Assembly (NCBI RefSeq): GCF_024448955.1
Contig: NZ_JAMOIH010000006.1
Span: forward strand, 117,420-181,419
DNA from: Stutzerimonas stutzeri
Lineage (GTDB): Bacteria > Pseudomonadota > Gammaproteobacteria > Pseudomonadales > Pseudomonadaceae
DNA length: 64,000 nucleotides
Direction: 5' to 3'
Each line of letters begins with the position of its first letter. Position 1 is the first letter of the stretch. This document shows positions 37,675 through 46,567 of the stretch, in pieces. The position numbers and the translations under genes were made by a program. A model generated the notes under the pieces. That model was given only the letters and a program-made list of their open reading frames with translations, did not search any database and was not told the DNA's origin.

Positions 37675-38730
37675 ATGCCATCCCTCCCCCTCTTCACCAT
37701 CCACACCCCCGATCCCGCGCTGATCCCCGACCTGCGCCACAAGATCGACCGCAAGACCAAACCGCTGGGCGCGCTGGGGCAGCTGGAAAACCTGGCCCTG
37801 CAGATCGGTCTGGTCCAGCAGAGTCTGACGCCCAGCCTGCGCCGCCCCAGCCTGACCATCTTCGCCGCCGACCATGGTCTGGCTCGCGCGGGTGTTAGCC
37901 TCTATCCGACGGAAGTCACGCCGCAGATGGTCCACAATTTCCTCGCTGGCGGCGCGGCCACCAACATTTTCGCCCGCCAGCATGGCTTCGCCCTGCAGGT
38001 GGTGGATGCCGGCGTGAACGCCGATTTCCCCAGCGATCTGCCACTTCGCCACGAGAAGCTCGGCTACGGTACCGCCAATGCACTGGAAGCCCCGGCCATG
38101 ACCCGCGCCCAGGCCGTACAGGGCCTGGAAGCCGGCCGGCGCATCGCCCGTGAGGAAGTTGAGAAAGGCAGTAACGTGCTGGCCTTCGGCGAGATGGGCA
38201 TCGGCAACACCTCCAGCGCCACGCTGCTCGCGCACTTTCTCGCCGGCCTGCCGATCGGCGCCACCACCGGGCGCGGCACCGGGCTGGACGATGCCGGCCT
38301 GGCGCGCAAGATCGCCACGCTCGAAGCGGTTGCCGCGCGTGTCGGCCCCGGCCCCCATGAGGTACTTGAAGTGCTGGCCCAGGTCGGCGGCTTCGAAGTG
38401 GTGATGATGACCGGCGCCATGCTGGGCGCGGCGGAGCAAGGCGCGCTGATTGTCATCGACGGCTTCATTGCCAGCGCGGCGCTGCTGGTGGCCATGCAGC
38501 TCGCGCCCGCGGTGCGCGACTACGCCGTGTTCGGCCATCGCTCCCACGAAGGCGGTCATCCACTGTTGCTGAATCATTTGCTCGCCACCCCGCTGTTGCA
38601 GCTGGACCTGCGCCTCGGCGAAGGCAGCGGCGCGGTTCTGGCCTGGCCGCTGCTGCAGGCCGCTTGCGGCTTTCTCAACGAGATGGCCTCGTTCGAGGAA
38701 GCGGGCGTATCCGGCGAGGCCGCCCAATGA
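37675..38730 (+). CDS. cobT: Nicotinate-nucleotide:dimethylbenzimidazole phosphoribosyltransferase
   Basis: Makes alpha-ribazole phosphate, the lower-ligand nucleotide of cobalamin. The 351-residue protein starts [35 protein letters not shown]. It has [25 protein letters not shown] (about 62-86), [13 protein letters not shown] (about 172) and the C-terminal [26 protein letters not shown]. The TGA overlaps the cobS ATG. It is first of cobT-cobS-cobC for nucleotide-loop assembly. Confidence 0.96.
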   Translation: MPSLPLFTIHTPDPALIPDLRHKIDRKTKPLGALGQLENLALQIGLVQQSLTPSLRRPSLTIFAADHGLARAGVSLYPTEVTPQMVHNFLAGGAATNIFARQHGFALQVVDAGVNADFPSDLPLRHEKLGYGTANALEAPAMTRAQAVQGLEAGRRIAREEVEKGSNVLAFGEMGIGNTSSATLLAHFLAGLPIGATTGRGTGLDDAGLARKIATLEAVAARVGPGPHEVLEVLAQVGGFEVVMMTGAMLGAAEQGALIVIDGFIASAALLVAMQLAPAVRDYAVFGHRSHEGGHPLLLNHLLATPLLQLDLRLGEGSGAVLAWPLLQAACGFLNEMASFEEAGVSGEAAQ

Positions 38731-39503
38731 GCGGACGTTCCTTGCTGCGCCGGGAAAGCGATCGTTTCCTGCTCTCGCTGCAGTTCTTTACTCGCCTCCC
38801 CATTCCGGCCCGGGTGCCCTATTCCGAAGACGAGCTCAACCAGGCGGCGATCTACTTCCCGCTGATCGGCACCCTGATCGGCGTGCTCTGTGCGCTGGTC
38901 TACTGGGGCGCGACCTTTCTCTGGCCGGTCCCGGTGGCGGTGCTGCTGAGCATGGTGGCCGGCCTGCTGCTGACCGGCTGCTTTCACGAGGACGGCCTGG
39001 CCGACTGCATGGACGGCATGGGAGGTGGCTGGGATCGCGAGCGTATTCTCACCATCATGCAGGACTCGCGCCTGGGCACCTTTGGTGCCGCCGCGCTCGT
39101 TGGTGCGCTGGGCGGCAAGTTCCTGCTGCTGAGTTCGCTGCCACCGGCCGTCATCATCCCGGTCATGATCCTGGCGCACACCCTCAGCCGCCTCAATGCC
39201 GCCAGCATGATGCTCACCGAGCCCTACGCGCGCCCCGAAGGCAAGGCCAAGCCGCTGGCGGTGCGCATGTCGGCCAGCGGCTTGCTGATCGCGGCAGCCC
39301 TGGCGCTGTTGCCATTACTCTGGATCGAGGTACCGCATCCGTTCTGGCTGGCGCTGCTGCCGCTGATCGCACTACGCCTGTGGTTCGCCCGCTGGCTGCG
39401 CAAGTGGATCGGTGGCTTCACCGGCGACTGCCTGGGTGCACTGCAACAGCTGAGCGAGCTGACCTTCCTGCTGGGAGTCCTGGCCCTGTGCCGCTTTGTC
39501 TGA
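38727..39503 (+). CDS. cobS: Adenosylcobinamide-GDP ribazoletransferase (cobalamin synthase)
   Basis: An integral membrane enzyme that joins adenosylcobinamide-GDP to alpha-ribazole (phosphate). The 258-residue protein starts [27 protein letters not shown]. It has several membrane segments and the family motif [36 protein letters not shown] (about 86-121). The ATG at 38727 overlaps the cobT stop (ATGA), which decides the start against an in-frame ATG at 38664. Confidence 0.96.
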   Translation: MSGRSLLRRESDRFLLSLQFFTRLPIPARVPYSEDELNQAAIYFPLIGTLIGVLCALVYWGATFLWPVPVAVLLSMVAGLLLTGCFHEDGLADCMDGMGGGWDRERILTIMQDSRLGTFGAAALVGALGGKFLLLSSLPPAVIIPVMILAHTLSRLNAASMMLTEPYARPEGKAKPLAVRMSASGLLIAAALALLPLLWIEVPHPFWLALLPLIALRLWFARWLRKWIGGFTGDCLGALQQLSELTFLLGVLALCRFV

Positions 39504-40012
39504 TTCGCCATACCCGCGTGGCGGTCTCCGGCCTGTGCTATGGCCGGTTGGACGTGCCGCTGGCAGCGAGCTTTGCCGAAGAGACTCGGGCAGTCCGCAA
39601 AGCCGTGGCGCTACAGTTTCCAGACGGCTTGCCGCCAATCTGGAGCAGCCCAAGCCTGCGCTGCCGTCAGCTGGCCGAAGCACTGGGCACACCCTTTCGC
39701 ATCGACCCGCGCTTGCAGGAACTGAATTTCGGCACCTGGGAAGGACGCACCTGGGCGGAACTGGACTCCCCCGCCGCGCGCCATTGGGGTGACAACTGGC
39801 AGACCGCGGCACCACCACAGGGCGAAACCCTACCCGAGTTGCTCGATCGTCTGCGTGCATTCCTAGCTGAACGAGCCGCCACGGATGCCATTCTTCTGAC
39901 CCACGCCGGACCGATTCGCGCCCTGCATCATCTGGTCGCAGGCCAATCGCTGGAGGCGGCATTCAGGCTGCCGGTGGGCCATGGCGATGTCATTTTGCTG
40001 CCGCAGGGCTGA
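39488..40012 (+). CDS. cobC: Alpha-ribazole phosphatase (histidine phosphatase family)
   Basis: Removes the phosphate from alpha-ribazole-5'-phosphate or adenosylcobalamin phosphate. The 174-residue protein starts with GTG, reading [13 protein letters not shown]; the catalytic RHT lies at residues 7-9, as in histidine phosphatases that begin a few residues before this motif. SSPSLRCRQLAEAL and the late HAGPIRALHH complete the site. The GTG at 39488 overlaps cobS by 16 bases, so an ATG at 39380 deep in cobS is rejected. A 9 bp GCAGGGCTG/CAGCCCTGC hairpin spans the stop. Confidence 0.92.
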   Translation: MPLCLIRHTRVAVSGLCYGRLDVPLAASFAEETRAVRKAVALQFPDGLPPIWSSPSLRCRQLAEALGTPFRIDPRLQELNFGTWEGRTWAELDSPAARHWGDNWQTAAPPQGETLPELLDRLRAFLAERAATDAILLTHAGPIRALHHLVAGQSLEAAFRLPVGHGDVILLPQG

Positions 40013-40059
40013 GGTTTTCATTGCAGCCCTGCGTGCTGCCGGCTATGGTGCGCGCGTTT

Positions 40060-40248
40060 TCCACTCAGGTGTGCCGCCGCAGAGCGTGCATTAAACGGGA
40101 AGCCGGTGCGTTCAATCGAACAATCCCGGCGCTGCCCCCGCAACGGTAATCGACCGCGATCAACAGATCGCCGTTCGCTCATACGCCACTGTGTTTCGAC
40201 ATGGGAAGGCGAGCGCGATGCGAGTCGAGAGCCCGGAGACCGGCCTGA
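40060..40248 (+). ncRNA. Cobalamin riboswitch
   Basis: The leader of the B12-uptake genes shows the aptamer signatures in order: TCAGGTG near 40066, AACGGGAAGCCGGTGCG, GCGCTGCCCCCGCAACGGTAA (40131-40151), the B12-box element GCCACTG (about 40186-40192), GGGAAGGCGAGC, and GAGAGCCCGGAGACCGGCC. Bound adenosyl- or related cobalamin should lower expression of btuB and the transporter genes. Its boundaries are approximate. Confidence 0.95.
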
Positions 40249-40329
40249 GCGGATTCGACTGGTGTTGCGGAGGGCAGCACCGTCAAGCGCGGACGCCTGC
40301 ATTCCAGCCCCCACGCTTGTTCCTGCCCT

Positions 40330-40356
40330 CCTCAAAAGTGCTTCGATCTTTTGAGG
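40330..40356 (+). promoter_or_regulatory. SD-masking hairpin, expression platform of the riboswitch
   Basis: CCTCAAAAG (40330-40338) pairs perfectly with CTTTTGAGG (40348-40356) around a 9 nt loop. The last four bases, GAGG, are the only Shine-Dalgarno for btuB, 11 bases before its ATG. This suggests control at translation initiation. Folding was judged by eye only. Confidence 0.65.
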
Positions 40357-40367
40357 ATTCTTTACCG

Positions 40368-42290
40368 ATGAAACTGTCCCGTTTGGCCCTGGCAATTGCC
40401 CTGACGCCCGGCCTGGCGCTCGCTGCCGATGACACCTCGTCTAGCGCTCAATTGCCGCCAATGGTGATTACCCGCGCGACCAACCTGAAAGCTCCGACCC
40501 CCGCCAGCGTAGCGGTCATCGACCGCGAGCAGATTGAAGCCAGTGCCAGCAGCGATCTGCTCGATGTACTTCGCAGCCAGGCCGGCCTGCAAATTCGCGA
40601 CACCATGGGTGACGGTAACCGCGCCGCCATCAGCCTGCGCGGTTTTGGCGAGAATGCCGCCAATAACACCCTGGTTCTGGTCGATGGACGCCGCTTGAAT
40701 CAGCCAACCCTGTCCAGCGCTGACCTCAATAGCGTCCCGCTGGCGAATATCGAGCGGATCGAGATCATTCGTGGCGCCGGAACCGTTCTCTATGGCGATC
40801 AGGCGGTGGGCGGTGTCATCAATATCATCACGCGCACCCCATCCAGCAACGAGGCCTATGTCGAAGCCAGCCGAGGCAGCCACGATCATGAGGCCTTTCG
40901 CGGACACCTTCACCAGCAGCTCGGCGGTGGTTTCTCACTGTATGCAAGCGGCGAAACACGCAGCAACGACAATTACCGCGACCATAACAACGCCAACTAC
41001 AGCAATGCCTTCGCCCGCGTGCGTTATGAGCACGACTACGGACATGTGCTGTATGAATACCAGACGGTGGATGACGAACTGCTTTATCCCGATTCGATCT
41101 CGCTGGCTTTACGGCGTCAAGACCGCAAGCAGAGCAGTTCGCAGTCCTGGAACGACAGCAAAAGCCAGGTTCATCGCATGGCACTGGAACAGCGCCTGAA
41201 TGATATCTGGAGCGCGCATCTCGATTACAGCCACAGCGACCAAGACGGGATCGGCAGTTTCGGTCCCGGCTCTGAATTTGCGCAAGGCACCCGTATCGAA
41301 ACCATCAGCCCTCGTCTGACCGCTCGATTCGATTCGCCTCTCGGGCAAGCCGAGTGGCTCCTGGGCCATGACCACATCACCAGCGACTACGAGTACCTGG
41401 CTGCCTGGGGCGACACGCTCGCGCAACAAACCCTGCGCGACTGGTACACACAGTTCAGCCAGGATCTCGGGAATGGATTGAATCTGGTGATCGGTTACCG
41501 CGCCAGCGAAGCGGATGACGAAAGCACCGCTGCCAGCCGAGCGCATCGTGATAGAGAAGGCAGCAGTAGTATCGGCCTGAGCTGGCAAGCCAACGAGCAG
41601 ACCCGCGTATTCATCAGGCGCGAGGACGTTCTGCGCTGGGCCAATGTCGACGAGAACGGCTTCGTTTCACCAGGTGTCACTTTCCTGAAACCACAGACCG
41701 GTGAATCCTGGGAAAGCGGCGTGGAATGGAGCGACGCCATTCAGCAATACCGGTTCACGGTGTATCGCCTGGAGCTGGAAGACGAGCTGATGTATGACCC
41801 GACCGCGATTGGCCCAAACAGCGCATGGGGCTTCGATGGCGCCAACATCAACCTGGACAAGACCCTGCGCAAGGGCGTTCTGCTCGAAGCCGAACGCCAA
41901 CTCAGCGCAGATCTGAGTATCGGCGGTCAGTACAGCTTCACCGACTCCGAGTATCGCGACGGCAGCTTCAAAGGAAATGATGTGCCATGGGTGTCGCGCC
42001 ACAGCGCCAGTGCACACGTAAGCTATGAAATCCTGCCGGGCCTGCGGAGTTACGTAGAAGCGGTATACACCGGCAAGCGCTATTACTCGGGTGACGATGC
42101 CAACGTTCAGCAGAAGGCCGGCAGCTACACCTTGGTCAATGCAGCACTGGCCTATGAATACAGGCAGTTCAACACCAAACTACGGATCAACAACCTGACC
42201 GGCAAACGCTACGATGCCTTCGCCACAGCCGCCAGTCGCTATCCTGCTCCCGAGGAGGAGGTACAACTGAGCGTCGGTTACCGCTTCTGA
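40368..42290 (+). CDS. btuB: TonB-dependent cobalamin receptor (BtuB-like)
   Basis: Outer-membrane receptor for vitamin B12. The 640-residue protein starts MKLSRLALAIALTPGLALAADD, with a signal peptide cleaved after LALA. The TonB-box region and plug domain (about 30-150) contain LRGFGENAANNTLVLVDGRRLN and IEIIRGAGTVLYGDQAVGGVINIITR. The barrel follows and ends in the aromatic residue of LSVGYRF. Substrate assignment rests on the cobalamin riboswitch and the BtuFCD-like genes downstream. Confidence 0.92.
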   Translation: MKLSRLALAIALTPGLALAADDTSSSAQLPPMVITRATNLKAPTPASVAVIDREQIEASASSDLLDVLRSQAGLQIRDTMGDGNRAAISLRGFGENAANNTLVLVDGRRLNQPTLSSADLNSVPLANIERIEIIRGAGTVLYGDQAVGGVINIITRTPSSNEAYVEASRGSHDHEAFRGHLHQQLGGGFSLYASGETRSNDNYRDHNNANYSNAFARVRYEHDYGHVLYEYQTVDDELLYPDSISLALRRQDRKQSSSQSWNDSKSQVHRMALEQRLNDIWSAHLDYSHSDQDGIGSFGPGSEFAQGTRIETISPRLTARFDSPLGQAEWLLGHDHITSDYEYLAAWGDTLAQQTLRDWYTQFSQDLGNGLNLVIGYRASEADDESTAASRAHRDREGSSSIGLSWQANEQTRVFIRREDVLRWANVDENGFVSPGVTFLKPQTGESWESGVEWSDAIQQYRFTVYRLELEDELMYDPTAIGPNSAWGFDGANINLDKTLRKGVLLEAERQLSADLSIGGQYSFTDSEYRDGSFKGNDVPWVSRHSASAHVSYEILPGLRSYVEAVYTGKRYYSGDDANVQQKAGSYTLVNAALAYEYRQFNTKLRINNLTGKRYDAFATAASRYPAPEEEVQLSVGYRF

Positions 42291-42403
42291 ATGTTCTTGC
42301 CGAGGCGCCTCGGACTACCGTGGCGCCCAAGCGGAGGAAGCAGGCTCGGGCATCCCAATGATCAACTCTCTGCCTGCTGACACTCACCGAAGTACGTGCC
42401 CTG

Positions 42404-43177
42404 ATGCGCCACCACCCCGTTCGCCTTCTGCTAGCCCTGTTTCTGCTGCTGCCGTGGATGGCCTCAGCCGCCCCGCAACGCATCCTCTCCCTCGGCCTGT
42501 GCGCGGACTGGCTGATCGCCCATCATGCGGACCGAAACAACGTCGTGGCCCTGTCGCAGCTGCAACGCCGTTACCCCATCGACTGGATAGGCCCCGAGTG
42601 GCCCGTGCACGATGGCAGCCTGGAGCAGATCGTCGCCTTGCGTCCCGACCTGGTGTTGTCCGGCCAGTATTCGGCGACACAGATTCGCCAGCGCATGGAT
42701 ACCCTGGGCATACACGTCGAGGTGCTGCCGTTGCCGCGCTCCCTGGAGCAGGTGGTGGACTACGAAAAACAGTTCCTGCGCGCCCTGCAACTACCGGAAA
42801 CGCTCGCCAGTGCGGTGCCCGACCCGATGTCCCGCCCTGCCAAACCGCAGCGCCTGCTACTTCTAGGCGCCAATGCCATCGGCACCGGACAGGGCACGCT
42901 GGAGCATGAGATTCTCGAACACGCCGGCTGGACCAACTACCTGACCGAGCCGGGTTACCAGCGCCTGGATCTGGAGCGAATCGTCAGCGATCCGCCAGAT
43001 GCGATTCTGTGGGCCGCGCCTAAGCATCGCGCGCGGGCCAATCAATTCGCCGAACACCCGGCGCTGGCCAGGGCCGTACCGGCCGAGCGCTGGCTGACTA
43101 GCGAATTCTGGCGCTGGCAATGTCCGGGGCCATGGACCTGGGAACTGATAGGACAATTGCATCAATGGCTCGACTGA
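42404..43177 (+). CDS. btuF: Cobalamin ABC transporter, periplasmic binding protein (BtuF-like)
   Basis: A 257-residue protein starting MRHHPVRLLLALFLLLPWMASAAP, a clear signal peptide. The mature part has the helical-backbone binding-protein fold of the BtuF/FhuD class, with RILSLGLCADWLIAHHA at its start and LEQIVALRPDLVLSGQYS (about 75). It would pass cobalamin from BtuB to the BtuCD-like permease. Its 3' end overlaps the permease gene by 13 bases. A 14 bp palindrome CCGAGGCGCCTCGG (42300-42313) lies between btuB and this gene. Confidence 0.88.
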   Translation: MRHHPVRLLLALFLLLPWMASAAPQRILSLGLCADWLIAHHADRNNVVALSQLQRRYPIDWIGPEWPVHDGSLEQIVALRPDLVLSGQYSATQIRQRMDTLGIHVEVLPLPRSLEQVVDYEKQFLRALQLPETLASAVPDPMSRPAKPQRLLLLGANAIGTGQGTLEHEILEHAGWTNYLTEPGYQRLDLERIVSDPPDAILWAAPKHRARANQFAEHPALARAVPAERWLTSEFWRWQCPGPWTWELIGQLHQWLD

Positions 43178-44151
43178 TCACGCCGTTACTCAGCGGATTG
43201 TTGCTGATCGCCGCCCTGCTCTCGCTGAACCTGGGTTCGACATCGGTCAACATGGCCGGCGGGCTGCTCGACTGGCTGCGCGGGGCGGACACGCTGGAGG
43301 CCATCGTGGTCGGCGATATCCGCCTGCCGCGCACCCTGCTGGCCATCTGCGTAGGCGCGGCGCTGGGCCTCTCCGGCGCCGCGTTGCAGGGGCTGCTGCG
43401 CAATCCGTTGGCCGACCCCGGACTGATCGGCGCCAGCCAGGGCGCGGCACTCGGCGCAGCGGCGGTGTTCTACTTCGGCCTGCTGTCCTTTGCCGGCGAG
43501 ATGGCACCGGCACTGGCCGGGTTGCTCGGGGCGGGCATCGCGCTGATTCTGATGCTGGCCTTGGCCGGCTCCTCCCGCCCGTCGATGGTGATCATGGCCG
43601 GGCTGGCGATATCCACTGTCAGCGGCGCCGCGCTGGCGATGGTGCTCAACTTCGCTCCCAATCCCTTCGCCATGCAGGAACTGGTGTTCTGGTTGCTAGG
43701 CTCGGTGTCCGAACGCGGGCTGGATCACCTGCGCATCCTGTTGCCGGCCCTGCTGATCGGCGGCGCCCTGATTCTGCGTCAACGTCCGCTGCTGTACGGC
43801 CTGAGCCTCGGCGAACACACTGCGCAAAGCCTTGGACTAAGCGTCAAACGCGGCAGCCAGCTGATCGTCCTCGGCGCGGCGGTGCTGGTCGGTTCGGCGG
43901 TCGCGGTGGCGGGTGCGATCGGTTTTGTCGGATTGATCGTGCCGCACCTGATTCGTCCGCTGGTAAATCATCGTCCGGATCGGCTGCTGTTCCCTTCGGC
44001 GTTGGCCGGTGCGACGCTGGTGCTCTTTGCCGATCTGGTGGTCCGGCTGCTGCCGCCGGGTCGAGAGCTCAAGCTTGGGGTGCTCACGTCGCTGATCGGG
44101 GCGCCGCTGTTCATCTGGCTGGTCTGGCGGGAGCGGCAGAAATGGAGTTGA
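43165..44151 (+). CDS. btuC: Cobalamin ABC transporter permease (BtuC/FecCD family)
   Basis: A 328-residue FecCD-type inner-membrane permease starting MARLITPLLSGLLLIAALLSLN, with about ten membrane segments. Diagnostic segments are RLPRTLLAICVGAALGLSGAALQGLLRNPLADPGLIGAS (about 55-93) and VAGAIGFVGLIVPHLIRPLV (about 250-269). The ATG at 43165 overlaps btuF, and its end overlaps the ATPase gene by ten bases, so the three are translated as one unit. Confidence 0.92.
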   Translation: MARLITPLLSGLLLIAALLSLNLGSTSVNMAGGLLDWLRGADTLEAIVVGDIRLPRTLLAICVGAALGLSGAALQGLLRNPLADPGLIGASQGAALGAAAVFYFGLLSFAGEMAPALAGLLGAGIALILMLALAGSSRPSMVIMAGLAISTVSGAALAMVLNFAPNPFAMQELVFWLLGSVSERGLDHLRILLPALLIGGALILRQRPLLYGLSLGEHTAQSLGLSVKRGSQLIVLGAAVLVGSAVAVAGAIGFVGLIVPHLIRPLVNHRPDRLLFPSALAGATLVLFADLVVRLLPPGRELKLGVLTSLIGAPLFIWLVWRERQKWS

Positions 44152-44870
44152 TTCGCGCGTGCCAACTGAGCGTGGCCGAGCGCCTGCAGGGGGCCGATCT
44201 GGCCCTGACTGCTGGCGAAGTATTGGGCATCATCGGCCCCAACGGCTCGGGCAAGTCCACCTTGCTCAACTGCCTGGCCGGCGTGCAAACCTACCGCGGC
44301 CAGGTGGACATCGGCGGCCAACCCAGCCAGCGCCTAAGCAGCAACGAACGCGCGCGCCAGGTGGCGCTGTTGCCGCAAGCCAGCCAGAGCGCATGGGCCT
44401 TGAACGTGGAGAACATCGTCACCCTTGGCCGCTTGCCCTGGGGCGACGAGGATGCCGACAGGATTCACCACGCCATGCATCAGGCCGGTGTGTGGCAGTG
44501 GCGCGATCGGCGCATCGATCAGCTCTCAGGCGGCGAACAGACTCGCGTCTGGCTGGCTCGCGTGCTGGCCGGCGAGCCCCGGATATTGATCGCCGACGAG
44601 CCGGTCGCCAGTCTCGACCTCTATTACCAGCGGCACATCCTCGACCTGCTCAGAACCTATGCTGGCGAAGGCCGCGGCGTACTGGTGTCGATCCACGACC
44701 TGGCCTTGGCCGCCCGCTATTGCGATCGTCTATGCCTGATGCACCAGGGCCGCCTCTATCGCACGGGCACGCCGCAACAGGTGCTGACACCGGAACATCT
44801 AGCCGAGGTATTCAACGTCGAGGTTCACGTGGACTTCAGCGTATGGCCGCCCATCATCCAACCAAGATGA
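44142..44870 (+). CDS. btuD: Cobalamin ABC transporter ATP-binding protein (BtuD-like)
   Basis: A 242-residue ABC ATPase starting MELIRACQLSVAERLQGADL. Walker A is GPNGSGKST (about 32-40), the signature LSGGEQTRVWLARVL (about 127-141), Walker B ILIADEP (about 147-153) and the H-loop in SIHD (about 184-187). It completes the transporter, and a broken adenosyltransferase-like gene follows after four bases. Confidence 0.93.
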   Translation: MELIRACQLSVAERLQGADLALTAGEVLGIIGPNGSGKSTLLNCLAGVQTYRGQVDIGGQPSQRLSSNERARQVALLPQASQSAWALNVENIVTLGRLPWGDEDADRIHHAMHQAGVWQWRDRRIDQLSGGEQTRVWLARVLAGEPRILIADEPVASLDLYYQRHILDLLRTYAGEGRGVLVSIHDLALAARYCDRLCLMHQGRLYRTGTPQQVLTPEHLAEVFNVEVHVDFSVWPPIIQPR

Positions 44871-44874
44871 AAGC

Positions 44875-45412
44875 ATGGCGCTGAAACTCAGCAAGAACCG
44901 CGACGAAATCTGCTACCCATTCATTCAGGACGCTTCGGTACTGTGCGACTTCGAGGTGGTCACCGATGAGCTGTGCGGACATATCGGCGAGATCATCGAT
45001 CTGTCCCCTTTGACGATCTACGCGTCGACCTGGAACGGCTGCAGCCGCTAGCCTTCCATGTCAACGGCTCGATACGCGGGCGTCTGGCCATAGAGGACTC
45101 CGATTTGGCCTGGCGGCAAGGCCCGCTGGCCACTATCAGAGTGAGGTGAGCGAGCGTCTGCGGGGTTTCGTCTTGCCGCGCGGCGGTGCGCAGGTAGCGC
45201 AGCTTCATCACGCCCGCTCCTGCGCGAAAAAAGCCATCCGCGCGATGGTGCGGGTTGATCAGGAAGGCATCGAGGTACCGCTGATCCTGCCGCGCCTGTG
45301 CAATATGATGGTGAATTTCTTTTTCGTGCTGACGCTAGTGATCAACCAGCGTCGCGGCATTGATGAGGTGCCCTTCGTCAGCAAGAGCTACGGCAAGGCC
45401 CTGCTTGAATGA
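44875..45412 (+). pseudogene. PduO-like cob(I)alamin adenosyltransferase, two frameshifts
   Basis: The reading frame starts MALKLSKNRDEICYPFIQDA at 44875, four bases after btuD, and closes early at about 45050. Continuity returns if one base is restored near 45005 (CTGTCCCCTTTGAC; a C run probably one short) and one more near 45130 (GGCCACTATCAG). The joined product of about 180 residues has TDELCGHIGEIIDLSP in the first part and LRGFVLPRGGAQVAQLHHARSCAKKAIR plus a long C-terminal helix. This resembles PduO-type ATP:cob(I)alamin adenosyltransferases (FILPGG and LHxAR patterns). Both shifts are in the same direction. They may be true decay or sequencing errors. Confidence 0.7.
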
Positions 45413-45416
45413 AGGC

Positions 45417-45821
45417 CTACACCACCTGGCGCGGGATGCGGTAGAGGAAGAAGGTCATCAGACTGCCCAGGACCAGCAACAGACAGGCCACACCGCCCAA
45501 CCCCGACAGTGAGCCCAGCGCCGCCAGCCAGGCCGGCAGGGCAGCCCAGTACAGGCCTAGCACCTGAGCCTTCTGCAAGGCGGCCCAGCGATCACGCTCG
45601 CCGGCCTGGTCACGCTCCTGCAGCGCGAAGAGCGCGCGCTTGAACGATGAAAAGGCCTTGAGGCTAGGGAACAGGGCGACGAGGCCCGTGATGAAGATCG
45701 CCATGGGCGGCATGCCGAGGTTGAAGTCGATGGGGCCCAGCAGCAGCCAGGGTAGCAGGCACAGCGCCAGCCAGAACCACCACAACCGATTCAGTCGAGT
45801 CCTTTCTTCGGCACGCTTCAT
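45417..45821 (-). CDS. Small membrane protein of unknown function
   Basis: A 134-residue protein starting [23 protein letters not shown]. It has four likely membrane segments: about 14-32, 36-50, 92-105 and 109-128. A basic, charged loop ([27 protein letters not shown]) lies in the middle. No family is recognised. Its ATG overlaps the ribA stop by four bases (ATGA), so it is translated with ribA. Confidence 0.75.
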   Translation of the reverse strand: MKRAEERTRLNRLWWFWLALCLLPWLLLGPIDFNLGMPPMAIFITGLVALFPSLKAFSSFKRALFALQERDQAGERDRWAALQKAQVLGLYWAALPAWLAALGSLSGLGGVACLLLVLGSLMTFFLYRIPRQVV

Positions 45822-46435
45822 GACTGCTCGGCTTCGCCCTGGTGAATCTCGCCCAGCATATGGCCCAGCTTGCCGGCCTTGGTGGCGAGGTACTTGCGGT
45901 TGTGCGGGTTGTGCGCGATCTGCAGCGGCTTGCGCTCGGCGATACGAATACCAAAGCCCTGCAGCGCCTTGACTTTGCGCGGGTTGTTGGTCATCAGCTT
46001 GATTTCGGAGATACCCAGGTGTTCTAGCATCGGCAGGCAGATCGCGTAATCGCGCATGTCCGGCGCGAAGCCCAGGCGCTCATTGGCCTCGACGGTATCG
46101 GCACCCTGATCCTGCAGTTCGTAGGCGCGGATCTTGTTCAGCAAGCCGATACCGCGGCCTTCCTGGCGCAAATACAACAACGCACCACGCCCCTCATCGG
46201 CGATGGCCTTCAGCGCAGCCTCCAGCTGAAAACCACAGTCGCAGCGCAGGCTGAACAGGGCATCGCCGGTAAGACACTCCGAATGCAGACGGCCCAATAC
46301 CGGCTTACCATCGGCAACATCGCCCATCGTCAGTACGACATGCTCCTTGCCGGTGTCCTGGTCGAGAAAACCATGCATGGTGAACACACCGAACGGCGTC
46401 GGCAATTGGGAAGCGGCGACGAAGACGACAGACAC
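45818..46435 (-). CDS. ribA: GTP cyclohydrolase II
   Basis: Opens GTP to the first pyrimidine intermediate of riboflavin. The 205-residue protein starts with GTG as [16 protein letters not shown]. The zinc site is [18 protein letters not shown] (about 52-69), with the catalytic [12 protein letters not shown] near 88-99. The GTG at 46435 matches the family N-terminus and has GGAG about 11 bases upstream. An ATG at 46468 would add 11 residues. The gene is separate from the ribC operon, which encodes a second, ribBA-type protein. Confidence 0.93.
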   Translation of the reverse strand: MSVVFVAASQLPTPFGVFTMHGFLDQDTGKEHVVLTMGDVADGKPVLGRLHSECLTGDALFSLRCDCGFQLEAALKAIADEGRGALLYLRQEGRGIGLLNKIRAYELQDQGADTVEANERLGFAPDMRDYAICLPMLEHLGISEIKLMTNNPRKVKALQGFGIRIAERKPLQIAHNPHNRKYLATKAGKLGHMLGEIHQGEAEQS

Positions 46436-46484
46436 CGGAGAGACTCCAGAAGGCGGAAAAGCGGGCATTGTAACAGCAGAAGCA

Positions 46485-46560
46485 AGCTGGAAGCCCGTGT
46501 GCAGGCTGACGCCACACGCTTATGTTTTTGCTTCAAGCTTTCAGCTTCGGGCTTCCAGCT
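46485..46560. repeat. Inverted repeat with 13 bp perfect arms
   Basis: AGCTGGAAGCCCG (46485-46497) and CGGGCTTCCAGCT (46548-46560) are exact reverse complements. Inner AAGC/GCTT motifs extend the fold. It lies between the retropepsin-like gene and ribA. AGCTGGAAG-type units also occur near 9487 and 55765, so it looks like a member of an interspersed family. Confidence 0.55.
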
Positions 46561-46567
46561 GCTTCTC

